Positions 8,951 to 15,923 of a stretch of DNA of 49,708 nucleotides are shown here, piece after piece. Origin of the DNA: Pseudomonas capeferrum. GTDB taxonomy: Bacteria; Pseudomonadota; Gammaproteobacteria; Pseudomonadales; Pseudomonadaceae. How positions within the stretch are numbered: position 1 is the stretch's first letter; every line of letters begins with the position of its first letter. The stretch spans positions 1-49,708 of the forward strand of contig NZ_JAAMQM010000034.1 in NCBI RefSeq assembly GCF_013523055.1, given 5' to 3'. Both the position numbers and the translations under genes were made by a program. The notes below the pieces were generated by a model. The model was not told the DNA's origin, made no database searches, and saw only the letters and a program-made list of their open reading frames with translations.

Positions 8951-10276
8951 ATGGCACTGACACGCGAACAGCAAATTGCAGCCCTCGAGAAAGACTGGGC
9001 CGAGAACCCGCGCTGGAAAGGCGTGACCCGTACCTATAGCGCCGCCGATGTCGTTCGCCTGCGTGGCTCCGTGCAACCGGAACATACCCTGGCCCGCCTG
9101 GGTGCAGAGAAACTGTGGAAACTGGTCACCGAAGGTGCCCACCCTTCCTTCCGTCCCGACAAAGACTTCGTCAACTGCATGGGCGCCCTGACCGGGGGCC
9201 AGGCCGTGCAGCAGGTCAAGGCCGGCATCCAGGCCATCTACCTGTCCGGCTGGCAGGTGGCCGCCGACAACAACTCGGCCGAGTCCATGTACCCGGACCA
9301 GTCGCTGTACCCGGTCGATTCGGTTCCGACCGTGGTCAAGCGCATCAACAATTCATTCCGTCGCGCTGACCAGATCCAGTGGAAAGCGGGCAAGAACCCA
9401 GGCGACGATGGCTATATCGACTACTTCGCGCCGATCGTGGCCGACGCCGAAGCCGGGTTCGGCGGCGTGCTCAATGCCTATGAACTGATGAAGAACATGA
9501 TCGAGGCGGGTGCCGCCGGCGTGCACTTCGAGGATCAGCTGGCATCGGTGAAGAAATGCGGCCATATGGGGGGCAAGGTTCTGGTACCCACCCAGGAAGC
9601 CGTGCAGAAGCTGGTTGCCGCCCGCCTGGCCGCCGACGTTTCGGGCGTGCCGACCATCATCCTTGCGCGTACCGACGCCAATGCCGCGGACCTGCTGACC
9701 AGCGACTGCGATCCCTATGACCAGCCATTCGTCCTGGGCGAGCGTACCCGCGAAGGCTTCTACAAGGTGCGCGCCGGCCTGGACCAGGCCATCGCTCGCG
9801 GCCTGGCCTACGCGCCCTATGCCGACCTGATCTGGTGCGAAACCGCCAAGCCCGATCTGGACGAAGCGCGTCGTTTCGCCGAGGCGATCAAGAAGGAATA
9901 CCCGGACCAACTGCTGTCCTACAACTGCTCGCCGTCCTTCAACTGGAAGAAGAACCTGGACGACGCGACCATCGCCAAGTTCCAGCGCGAACTGTCGGCC
10001 ATGGGCTACAAGCACCAGTTCATCACCCTGGCCGGCATCCACAACATGTGGCACGGCATGTTCAACCTGGCGCATGACTACGCCCGCAACGACATGACCG
10101 CCTACGTCAAGCTGCAGGAGCAGGAATTCGCCGATGCCAGCAAGGGCTACACCTTCGTTGCCCACCAGCAGGAAGTGGGCACCGGCTACTTCGACGACAT
10201 GACCACCGTGATCCAGGGTGGCGCTTCGTCGGTGACCGCGCTGACCGGCTCGACCGAGGAAGAGCAGTTCCACTGA
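8951..10276 (+). CDS. aceA: Isocitrate lyase (glyoxylate shunt)
   Basis: A 441-aa enzyme that splits isocitrate into glyoxylate and succinate in the cytoplasm, the first committed step of the glyoxylate shunt used on acetate and fatty acids. The active-site signature KKCGHMGGK is at residues 201-209 with catalytic C203. Other ICL blocks are SGWQVAADNN (99-108), YFAPIVADAEAGFGG and the C-terminal YNCSPSFNW. The length suits the short bacterial ICL class. The Shine-Dalgarno is GAGG 12 nt upstream. It appears monocistronic, followed by a GC-rich hairpin. Regulation is probably through the inverted repeat and promoter at 8.54-8.60 kb. Confidence 0.96.
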   Translation: MALTREQQIAALEKDWAENPRWKGVTRTYSAADVVRLRGSVQPEHTLARLGAEKLWKLVTEGAHPSFRPDKDFVNCMGALTGGQAVQQVKAGIQAIYLSGWQVAADNNSAESMYPDQSLYPVDSVPTVVKRINNSFRRADQIQWKAGKNPGDDGYIDYFAPIVADAEAGFGGVLNAYELMKNMIEAGAAGVHFEDQLASVKKCGHMGGKVLVPTQEAVQKLVAARLAADVSGVPTIILARTDANAADLLTSDCDPYDQPFVLGERTREGFYKVRAGLDQAIARGLAYAPYADLIWCETAKPDLDEARRFAEAIKKEYPDQLLSYNCSPSFNWKKNLDDATIAKFQRELSAMGYKHQFITLAGIHNMWHGMFNLAHDYARNDMTAYVKLQEQEFADASKGYTFVAHQQEVGTGYFDDMTTVIQGGASSVTALTGSTEEEQFH

Positions 10277-10294
10277 TATTCAAGACGCCTCGCC

Positions 10295-10327
10295 AAGGCC
10301 CGGCATCCGCAAGGATGACCGGGCCTT
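10295..10327 (+). terminator. GC-rich hairpin after aceA
   Basis: AAGGCCCGG and CCGGGCCTT pair perfectly around a 15-nt loop, 18 bp after the aceA stop. There is no clear T-run after it, so it is either a weak intrinsic terminator or an mRNA 3'-end stabiliser. Confidence 0.55.
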
Positions 10328-10694
10328 CGTCGCTTATAAGGTCAGTGAACAGCCAGGAAGCCGCCTTCGCGAGAGCAGGGTCGCCTGTCACCGTCTATGC
10401 TTCGGGCATGAAAACGGCAAGGACCGCAGCATGCCCCGCGCCGAGCTGTCGGTAATTTCGGCGCCTGGGCACCCGGTGGCGCGGTGATCGAGATCGCCTG
10501 TCTGCGTCACTCCCGGTTGTGGCGGTCTTTTACCGCCAAGGAGCCGCGGATCGAGCATCAGGGTGTTGATCCAGAGCGGTATGCAGACATACGAAATCTG
10601 ATAGAACGTGCGCCAATGCATTTTGCAAGTAGCGAGATTGAACGATGAACTTCGCGCAGGCTCGAAACGGCTAGCCTAGTAACCGCCCTTTAAA
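10328..10694. other. Gene-free stretch between aceA and the Fur-box-like site
   Basis: I see no supportable gene here. Short frames on both strands lack a Shine-Dalgarno and recognisable protein. One small hairpin (TGGCGGT-CTTTT-ACCGCCA, 10520-10538) is present. The stretch could be decayed sequence. Confidence 0.5.
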
Positions 10695-10709
10695 TGATAT
10701 CAATTATCA
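10695..10709. promoter_or_regulatory. Fur-box-like palindrome upstream of nuo
   Basis: TGATATCAATTATCA matches the 7-1-7 Fur consensus TGATAAT-N-ATTATCA at 12 of 14 defined positions, and the wider AATGATA-N5-TATCATT is a perfect inverted repeat. It lies about 250 bp upstream of nuoA and about 60 bp upstream of a 16-codon ORF with a strong Shine-Dalgarno (10769-10819). Confidence 0.5.
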
Positions 10710-10768
10710 TTACGAAACTACGATTTCGTTGCATTGGAGAAGAAAGATAATTAACGAAGGGAGGGGCA

Positions 10769-10819
10769 ATGCCCGGATTTCAAGGGCTACAGGGTTTTGC
10801 AAAAGATTTTTGTTCTTAA
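10769..10819 (+). CDS. Possible 16-codon leader ORF in the nuo upstream region
   Basis: ATG is preceded by GGGAGGGGCA, an unusually strong Shine-Dalgarno at ideal spacing, and the frame reads MPGFQGLQGFAKDFCS before TAA. The base composition is more AT-rich than in the surrounding genes. It lies between the Fur-box-like site and the candidate nuo promoter. It may be a translated leader, an iron-regulated micro-ORF or chance. No function is claimed. Confidence 0.25.
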   Translation: MPGFQGLQGFAKDFCS

Positions 10820-10845
10820 TCTTACGAATAAAGTGTGAGAGAAGT

Positions 10846-10874
10846 TTTACTTGCACAGGGTTTACCCATAAAAT
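10846..10874 (+). promoter_or_regulatory. Candidate promoter of the nuo operon
   Basis: TTTACT (10846-10851) and TAAAAT (10869-10874) are separated by exactly 17 bp. The -10 matches 5/6 and the -35 matches 4/6 of sigma-70 consensus. This would give a leader of about 80 nt to nuoA. Confidence 0.45.
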
Positions 10875-10961
10875 CAGCGCGATCGATTGCGCTGCGACAT
10901 TTCGTCACTGCTCTACTTATTTCAGACTGCAGAGCTTGGTCTCTGTATAAGGATTTTCAGC

Positions 10962-11375
10962 ATGTCCGATTCGGCAGGACTGATCGCCCACAACTGGGCC
11001 TTCGCTATCTTCCTTCTTGGCGTCGTCGGCCTTTGCGCCTTCATGCTCGGCCTGTCCAGCCTGCTCGGCAGCAAGGCCTGGGGTCGCAGCAAGAACGAGC
11101 CATTCGAATCCGGCATGCTGCCGACCGGCAGCGCCCGTCTGCGCCTGTCCGCCAAATTCTATCTGGTCGCGATGCTCTTCGTGATCTTCGATATCGAAGC
11201 CCTTTTTCTCTTTGCATGGTCTGTGTCCGTCCGCGAAAGCGGCTGGACCGGATTCGTCGAAGCACTCGTTTTCATAGCAATTCTGTTGGCAGGTCTTGTC
11301 TACCTTTGGCGGGTCGGGGCGCTCGATTGGGCTCCCGTGGGTCGTCGCAAGCGGCAAGCGAAGCTGAAACAATGA
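10962..11375 (+). CDS. nuoA: NADH-quinone oxidoreductase subunit A
   Basis: A 137-aa inner-membrane subunit of complex I. The start at MSDSAGLIAHNWAF was chosen because AAGGA precedes it; a longer in-frame start at 10887 has no site. Three hydrophobic segments are visible (residues ~15-38, ~62-85 and ~95-118), with the family motif KNEPFESGMLPTGSARLRLSAKFYLVAMLFVIFDIE (split: FESG and FDIEALFLF). NuoA packs with NuoJ, K and H at the base of the peripheral arm. It is the first gene of a 13-gene operon and ends 9 bp before nuoB. Confidence 0.95.
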   Translation: MSDSAGLIAHNWAFAIFLLGVVGLCAFMLGLSSLLGSKAWGRSKNEPFESGMLPTGSARLRLSAKFYLVAMLFVIFDIEALFLFAWSVSVRESGWTGFVEALVFIAILLAGLVYLWRVGALDWAPVGRRKRQAKLKQ

Positions 11376-11384
11376 GGCTTTGGC

Positions 11385-12062
11385 ATGCAATACAATCTAA
11401 CCAGAATCGATCCGGATGCGCCGAACGAGCAATATCCCGTAGGTGACCGCGCTACCGTCACCGACCAGATGCTCGAGGATCAGGTCCACAAGAACATCTT
11501 CATGGGCAAGCTCGAGGATGTGCTCAGTGGCGCGGTCAACTGGGGTCGCAAGAATTCCCTGTGGCCCTACAACTTCGGCCTGTCCTGCTGCTACGTGGAA
11601 ATGACCACGGCCTTCACGGCACCCCATGACATCGCCCGCTTCGGCGCCGAGGTCATCCGGGCTTCGCCGCGTCAGGCCGATTTCATGGTCATCGCCGGCA
11701 CGCCCTTCATCAAGATGGCTCCGATCATCCAGCGCCTGTACGAGCAGATGCTCGAACCGAAGTGGGTGATCTCCATGGGCGCATGCGCGAATTCCGGTGG
11801 CATGTACGACATCTACTCGGTCGTTCAGGGGGTCGACAAGTTCCTCCCCGTGGACGTGTACGTGCCGGGCTGCCCGCCTCGCCCTGAAGCATTCCTGCAA
11901 GGCCTGATGCTGCTGCAGGAATCGATCGGCCAGGAGCGTCGTCCTCTTTCGTGGGTCGTCGGCGACCAGGGCATCTACCGTGCCGAGATGCCGTCACAGA
12001 AAGAGCAACGCCGTGAACAGCGTATCCAGGTCACCAACCTGCGCAGCCCCGACGAAGTCTGA
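11385..12062 (+). CDS. nuoB: NADH-quinone oxidoreductase subunit B
   Basis: A 225-aa peripheral-arm subunit that holds the terminal 4Fe-4S cluster N2, the electron donor to quinone. Ligands are visible as C68 and C69 (GLSCCYVEM), C134 (GACANSGG) and C163 (VPGCPPRPE). It is preceded by a GAGG Shine-Dalgarno. The distance from nuoA is 9 bp. It is followed by a 77-bp gap with a hairpin before nuoCD, one of only two sizeable gaps in the operon. Confidence 0.96.
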   Translation: MQYNLTRIDPDAPNEQYPVGDRATVTDQMLEDQVHKNIFMGKLEDVLSGAVNWGRKNSLWPYNFGLSCCYVEMTTAFTAPHDIARFGAEVIRASPRQADFMVIAGTPFIKMAPIIQRLYEQMLEPKWVISMGACANSGGMYDIYSVVQGVDKFLPVDVYVPGCPPRPEAFLQGLMLLQESIGQERRPLSWVVGDQGIYRAEMPSQKEQRREQRIQVTNLRSPDEV

Positions 12063-12073
12063 TCCAGCGACCT

Positions 12074-12099
12074 GCCGCCCGTTCCCCGGAACCGGCGGC
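12074..12099 (+). promoter_or_regulatory. Intercistronic hairpin nuoB-nuoCD
   Basis: GCCGCC (12074-12079) pairs with GGCGGC (12094-12099), with an inner GTTC/GGAAC arm after one mismatch. There is no T-run. It is probably an mRNA processing or stability element rather than a terminator. Confidence 0.45.
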
Positions 12100-12139
12100 C
12101 TGGCTTCATTCTCTACGTTGACCCAAAGCGACCGAGACC

Positions 12140-13921
12140 ATGACAGCGGACACCGCTATTTATATTCCGCCTTACAAGGCTGACGACCAAGATGTGGTCG
12201 TCGAACTGAACCACAAATTCGGCCCGGAGGCGTTCGTCGCCCAGGAAACCCGTACCGGCATGCCGGTGCTGTGGGTGACCCGCGCCAAGTTGATCGAGGT
12301 CCTGACCTTCCTGCGCAACGTGGCCAAGCCGTACAGCATGCTGTACGACCTGCATGGCGTCGACGAGCGCCTGCGCACGCATCGCCGTGGCCTGCCGGGC
12401 TCGGACTTCACCGTGTTCTACCACCTTCTTTCGGTGGAGCGGAACAGCGACGTGATGATCAAGGTAGCCTTGAGCGAAGGCGACCTGAATCTGCCGACCA
12501 TCACCCGCATCTGGCCCAACGCCAACTGGTACGAGCGTGAAGTCTGGGACATGTACGGCATCGACTTCGCCGGCCACCCGCACCTGACCCGCATCATGAT
12601 GCCGCCGACCTGGGAAGGGCATCCACTGCGCAAGGACTACCCAGCCCGCGCTACCGAATTCGATCCGTTCAGCCTGACCCTGGCCAAGCAGCAACTCGAG
12701 GAAGAATCCGCGCGGTTCAACCCCGAAGCCTGGGGCATGAAGCGTCAGGGCGCCAACGAAGACTACATGTTCCTCAACCTGGGCCCCAACCACCCTTCCG
12801 CCCACGGCGCATTCCGTATCGTCCTGCAGCTCGATGGCGAAGAGATCGTCGATTGCGTGCCCGACATCGGCTACCACCACCGTGGCGCCGAGAAGATGGC
12901 AGAGCGCCAGTCCTGGCACAGCTTCATCCCCTATACCGACCGCATCGACTACCTGGGCGGGGTGATGAACAACCTGCCCTATGTCCTGGCGGTAGAGAAG
13001 CTGGCCGGTATCGTGGTGCCGCAGAAGGTCGACGTGATCCGCATCATGATGGCCGAGTTCTTCCGCATCACCAGCCACCTGCTGTTCCTGGGTACCTACA
13101 TCCAGGACGTCGGCGCCATGACCCCGGTGTTCTTCACCTTCACCGACCGTCAGCGCGCCTACACCGTGATCGAAGCCATCACCGGCTTCCGCCTGCATCC
13201 GGCCTGGTACCGCATCGGTGGCGTTGCCCACGATCTGCCGCGTGGCTGGGAAAAGCTGGTCAAGGATTTCATCGAGTGGATGCCCAAGCGTCTGGACGAG
13301 TACACCAAGGCCGCGTTGAAGAACAGCATCCTCAAGGGGCGTACCGTCGGCGTGGCCGCCTACAACACCCAGGAGGCACTCGACTGGGGCGTGACCGGCC
13401 CGAGCCTGCGGGCAACCGGCCTGGACTTCGACCTGCGCAAGGCACGTCCGTACTCGGGCTATGAAAACTTCGAGTTCGAAGTGCCGCTCGCCCACAGCGG
13501 CGACGCCTATGACCGCTGCCTGGTACGCGTGGAAGAAATGCGCCAGAGCCTGCGAATCATCGAGCAGTGCATGCGCAACATGCCCGAAGGCCCGTACAAG
13601 GCGGATCACCCGCTGACCACGCCGCCGCCGAAAGAGCGCACCCTGCAGCACATCGAGACCCTGATCACTCACTTCCTGCAAGTCTCGTGGGGCCCGGTCA
13701 TGCCGGCCAACGAATCCTTCCAGATGATCGAGGCGACCAAGGGCATCAACAGTTACTACCTGACGAGCGATGGCGGCACCATGAGCTACCGCACCCGGAT
13801 CCGCACGCCGAGCTATCCGCACCTGCAGCAGATCCCTTCGGTGATCAAGGGCAGCATGGTCGCCGACCTCATCGCGTACCTGGGCAGTATCGACTTCGTT
13901 ATGGCTGACGTGGACCGCTAA
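12140..13921 (+). CDS. nuoCD: NADH-quinone oxidoreductase fused subunit C/D
   Basis: A 593-aa fusion of the 30-kDa (NuoC) and 49-kDa (NuoD) subunits, the arrangement found in E. coli and pseudomonads. The NuoC part covers about residues 1-190 (YEREVWDMYGIDFAGHP). The NuoD part begins near residue 205 with NLGPNHPSAHGAFR and includes HHRGAEKMAE. It forms the quinone-binding cavity with NuoB and NuoH. It ends three bases before the nuoE start. Confidence 0.96.
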   Translation: MTADTAIYIPPYKADDQDVVVELNHKFGPEAFVAQETRTGMPVLWVTRAKLIEVLTFLRNVAKPYSMLYDLHGVDERLRTHRRGLPGSDFTVFYHLLSVERNSDVMIKVALSEGDLNLPTITRIWPNANWYEREVWDMYGIDFAGHPHLTRIMMPPTWEGHPLRKDYPARATEFDPFSLTLAKQQLEEESARFNPEAWGMKRQGANEDYMFLNLGPNHPSAHGAFRIVLQLDGEEIVDCVPDIGYHHRGAEKMAERQSWHSFIPYTDRIDYLGGVMNNLPYVLAVEKLAGIVVPQKVDVIRIMMAEFFRITSHLLFLGTYIQDVGAMTPVFFTFTDRQRAYTVIEAITGFRLHPAWYRIGGVAHDLPRGWEKLVKDFIEWMPKRLDEYTKAALKNSILKGRTVGVAAYNTQEALDWGVTGPSLRATGLDFDLRKARPYSGYENFEFEVPLAHSGDAYDRCLVRVEEMRQSLRIIEQCMRNMPEGPYKADHPLTTPPPKERTLQHIETLITHFLQVSWGPVMPANESFQMIEATKGINSYYLTSDGGTMSYRTRIRTPSYPHLQQIPSVIKGSMVADLIAYLGSIDFVMADVDR

Positions 13922-13923
13922 GC

Positions 13924-14421
13924 ATGAACAGCACGCTTATCCAAACCGACCGTTTCGCCCTGAGCGAAACCGAGCGCTCGGCCATCGAGCACGAGATGCA
14001 CCACTACGAGGACCCGCGCGCGGCGTCCATCGAAGCGCTGAAGATCGTCCAGAAGGAACGCGGCTGGGTGCCTGACGGCGCCATCTATGCCATCGGCGAA
14101 GTACTGGGCATCCCCGCCAGCGACGTCGAAGGCGTGGCCACGTTCTACAGCCAGATCTTCCGCCAGCCGGTCGGTCGCCACATCATCCGTGTCTGCGACA
14201 GCATGGTCTGCTACATCGGCGGCCATGAATCGGTCGTCAGCCAGATCCAGGACCAGCTGGGCATCGGCCTCGGTCAGACTACTCCGGACGGTCGCTTCAC
14301 CCTGCTGCCGGTGTGCTGCCTGGGCAACTGCGACAAGGCCCCGGCCCTGATGATCGACGACGATACCTTTGGCGACGTGCAACCTGCCGGCGTGGCCACA
14401 CTGTTGGAGGGCTACGCATGA
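13924..14421 (+). CDS. nuoE: NADH-quinone oxidoreductase subunit E
   Basis: A 165-aa subunit of the NADH-dehydrogenase module, carrying the 2Fe-2S cluster N1a. Ligands C91 and C96 (VCDSMVC) and C132 and C136 (CCLGNC) match the thioredoxin-like NuoE pattern. The stop overlaps the nuoF start (ATGA), indicating translational coupling. Confidence 0.96.
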   Translation: MNSTLIQTDRFALSETERSAIEHEMHHYEDPRAASIEALKIVQKERGWVPDGAIYAIGEVLGIPASDVEGVATFYSQIFRQPVGRHIIRVCDSMVCYIGGHESVVSQIQDQLGIGLGQTTPDGRFTLLPVCCLGNCDKAPALMIDDDTFGDVQPAGVATLLEGYA

Positions 14422-15791
14422 CCATCACTTCCTTCGGCCCGGCCAACCGCATCGCGCGTAGCGCCGAGACCCACCCGCTGACCTGGCGCCTGCGTGACGA
14501 CGGCGAGCCCGTATGGCTCGACGAGTACCAGGCCAAGGACGGCTATGCCGCTGCCCGCAAGGCATTGGCGCAGATGTCCCAGGACGATATCGTCCAGACC
14601 GTCAAGGACGCCGGCCTCAAGGGCCGCGGTGGCGCGGGTTTCCCGACCGGCGTCAAATGGGGTCTGATGCCCAAGGACGAGTCCATGGACATCCGCTATC
14701 TGCTGTGCAACGCGGATGAAATGGAGCCCAACACCTGGAAGGACCGCATGCTGATGGAGCAACAGCCCCATCTGCTTATCGAAGGCATGCTGATCAGCGC
14801 CCGCGCGCTGAAGGCCTACCGCGGCTACATCTTCCTGCGTGGCGAATACACCACCGCGGCGCGCAACCTGAACCGTGCTGTCGAAGAGGCAAAGGCCGCG
14901 GGCCTGCTGGGCAAGAACATCCTCGGCAGCGGTTTCGACTTCGAGCTGTTCGTGCACACCGGCGCGGGACGCTATATCTGTGGCGAAGAAACCGCGCTGA
15001 TCAACTCCCTGGAAGGTCGCCGTGCCAACCCGCGCTCCAAGCCGCCCTTCCCTGCCGCCGTCGGCGTCTGGGGCAAGCCGACCTGCGTGAACAACGTCGA
15101 GACCCTGTGCAACGTGCCCGCCATCGTCGGCAACGGCATCGACTGGTACAAGTCGCTGGCCCGCGAAGGCAGCGAGGACCATGGCACCAAGTTGATGGGC
15201 TTCTCCGGCAAGGTGAAGAACCCCGGCCTGTGGGAGCTGCCTTTCGGCGTCACGGCCCGCGAGCTGTTCGAGGACTACGCTGGCGGCATGCGCGATGGGT
15301 TCCGGCTCAAGTGCTGGCAGCCAGGCGGCGCTGGCACCGGCTTCCTGCTGCCCGAGCACCTCGACGCGCAGATGTATGCCGGGGGTATCGCCAAGGTCGG
15401 CACCCGAATGGGTACGGGCCTGGCCATGGCGGTCGACGACAGCGTCAACATGGTTTCCTTGCTGCGCAACATGGAAGAATTCTTCGCCCGCGAGTCCTGC
15501 GGCTTCTGCACCCCGTGCCGCGATGGCCTGCCGTGGAGCGTCAAGCTCCTGCGCGCCCTCGAGAAAGGCCAGGGTCGGGAAGGCGACATCGAAACGCTCC
15601 TGGGCCTGGTCGGTTTCCTCGGCCCTGGCAAGACATTCTGTGCCCATGCCCCCGGCGCCGTCGAACCGCTGGGCAGCGCGATCAAGTATTTCCGTCCGGA
15701 GTTCGAGGCCGGTATCGCCGCCACCGGCAGTGACGCCCTGCGCCCGAACCTGGCCAAGCCGATCCACGAGCCGATCGTTATCGGCGCATGA
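14418..15791 (+). CDS. nuoF: NADH-quinone oxidoreductase subunit F (NADH and FMN binding)
   Basis: A 457-aa subunit that takes hydride from NADH onto FMN. The start is placed at MTITSFGPAN, overlapping the nuoE stop; an upstream frame extension would lie inside nuoE. The glycine-rich GRGGAGFPTG (residues 69-78) forms the nucleotide/FMN site. Cluster N3 ligands are C361, C364 and C367 (ESCGFCTPC) plus C408. Unlike the rest of the operon, it is followed by a 132-bp gap with two hairpins. Confidence 0.96.
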   Translation: MTITSFGPANRIARSAETHPLTWRLRDDGEPVWLDEYQAKDGYAAARKALAQMSQDDIVQTVKDAGLKGRGGAGFPTGVKWGLMPKDESMDIRYLLCNADEMEPNTWKDRMLMEQQPHLLIEGMLISARALKAYRGYIFLRGEYTTAARNLNRAVEEAKAAGLLGKNILGSGFDFELFVHTGAGRYICGEETALINSLEGRRANPRSKPPFPAAVGVWGKPTCVNNVETLCNVPAIVGNGIDWYKSLAREGSEDHGTKLMGFSGKVKNPGLWELPFGVTARELFEDYAGGMRDGFRLKCWQPGGAGTGFLLPEHLDAQMYAGGIAKVGTRMGTGLAMAVDDSVNMVSLLRNMEEFFARESCGFCTPCRDGLPWSVKLLRALEKGQGREGDIETLLGLVGFLGPGKTFCAHAPGAVEPLGSAIKYFRPEFEAGIAATGSDALRPNLAKPIHEPIVIGA

Positions 15792-15801
15792 CCCATTGAA
15801 A

Positions 15802-15860
15802 GGCAGGTGGTCCGTGCCACCTGCCATCCAGACAGCTCGCCCGCAGATGCCGGCGCGGGC
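15802..15860 (+). promoter_or_regulatory. Two intercistronic hairpins between nuoF and nuoG
   Basis: Hairpin 1: GGCAGGTGG (15802-15810) pairs perfectly with CCACCTGCC (15817-15825) over a 6-nt loop. Hairpin 2: GCCCGC (15839-15844) pairs with GCGGGC (15855-15860). Neither has a T-run. They could attenuate transcription, protect the upstream mRNA or mark processing between nuoF and nuoG. Confidence 0.5.
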
Positions 15861-15923
15861 TGCTGGCCTACAGATTTCCATTAGCCACGCCTGCTCACGC
15901 GGGCCAACGAAGAACTTTGAACC

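Noticed and set aside
10388..10621. 77-codon minus-strand frame after aceA
   Set aside because: No Shine-Dalgarno and no recognisable protein pattern; ends in the aceA downstream hairpin region.
12113..13822. 569-codon minus-strand frame
   Set aside because: Lies entirely over nuoCD, which is certain; composition is that of a codon-position shadow.
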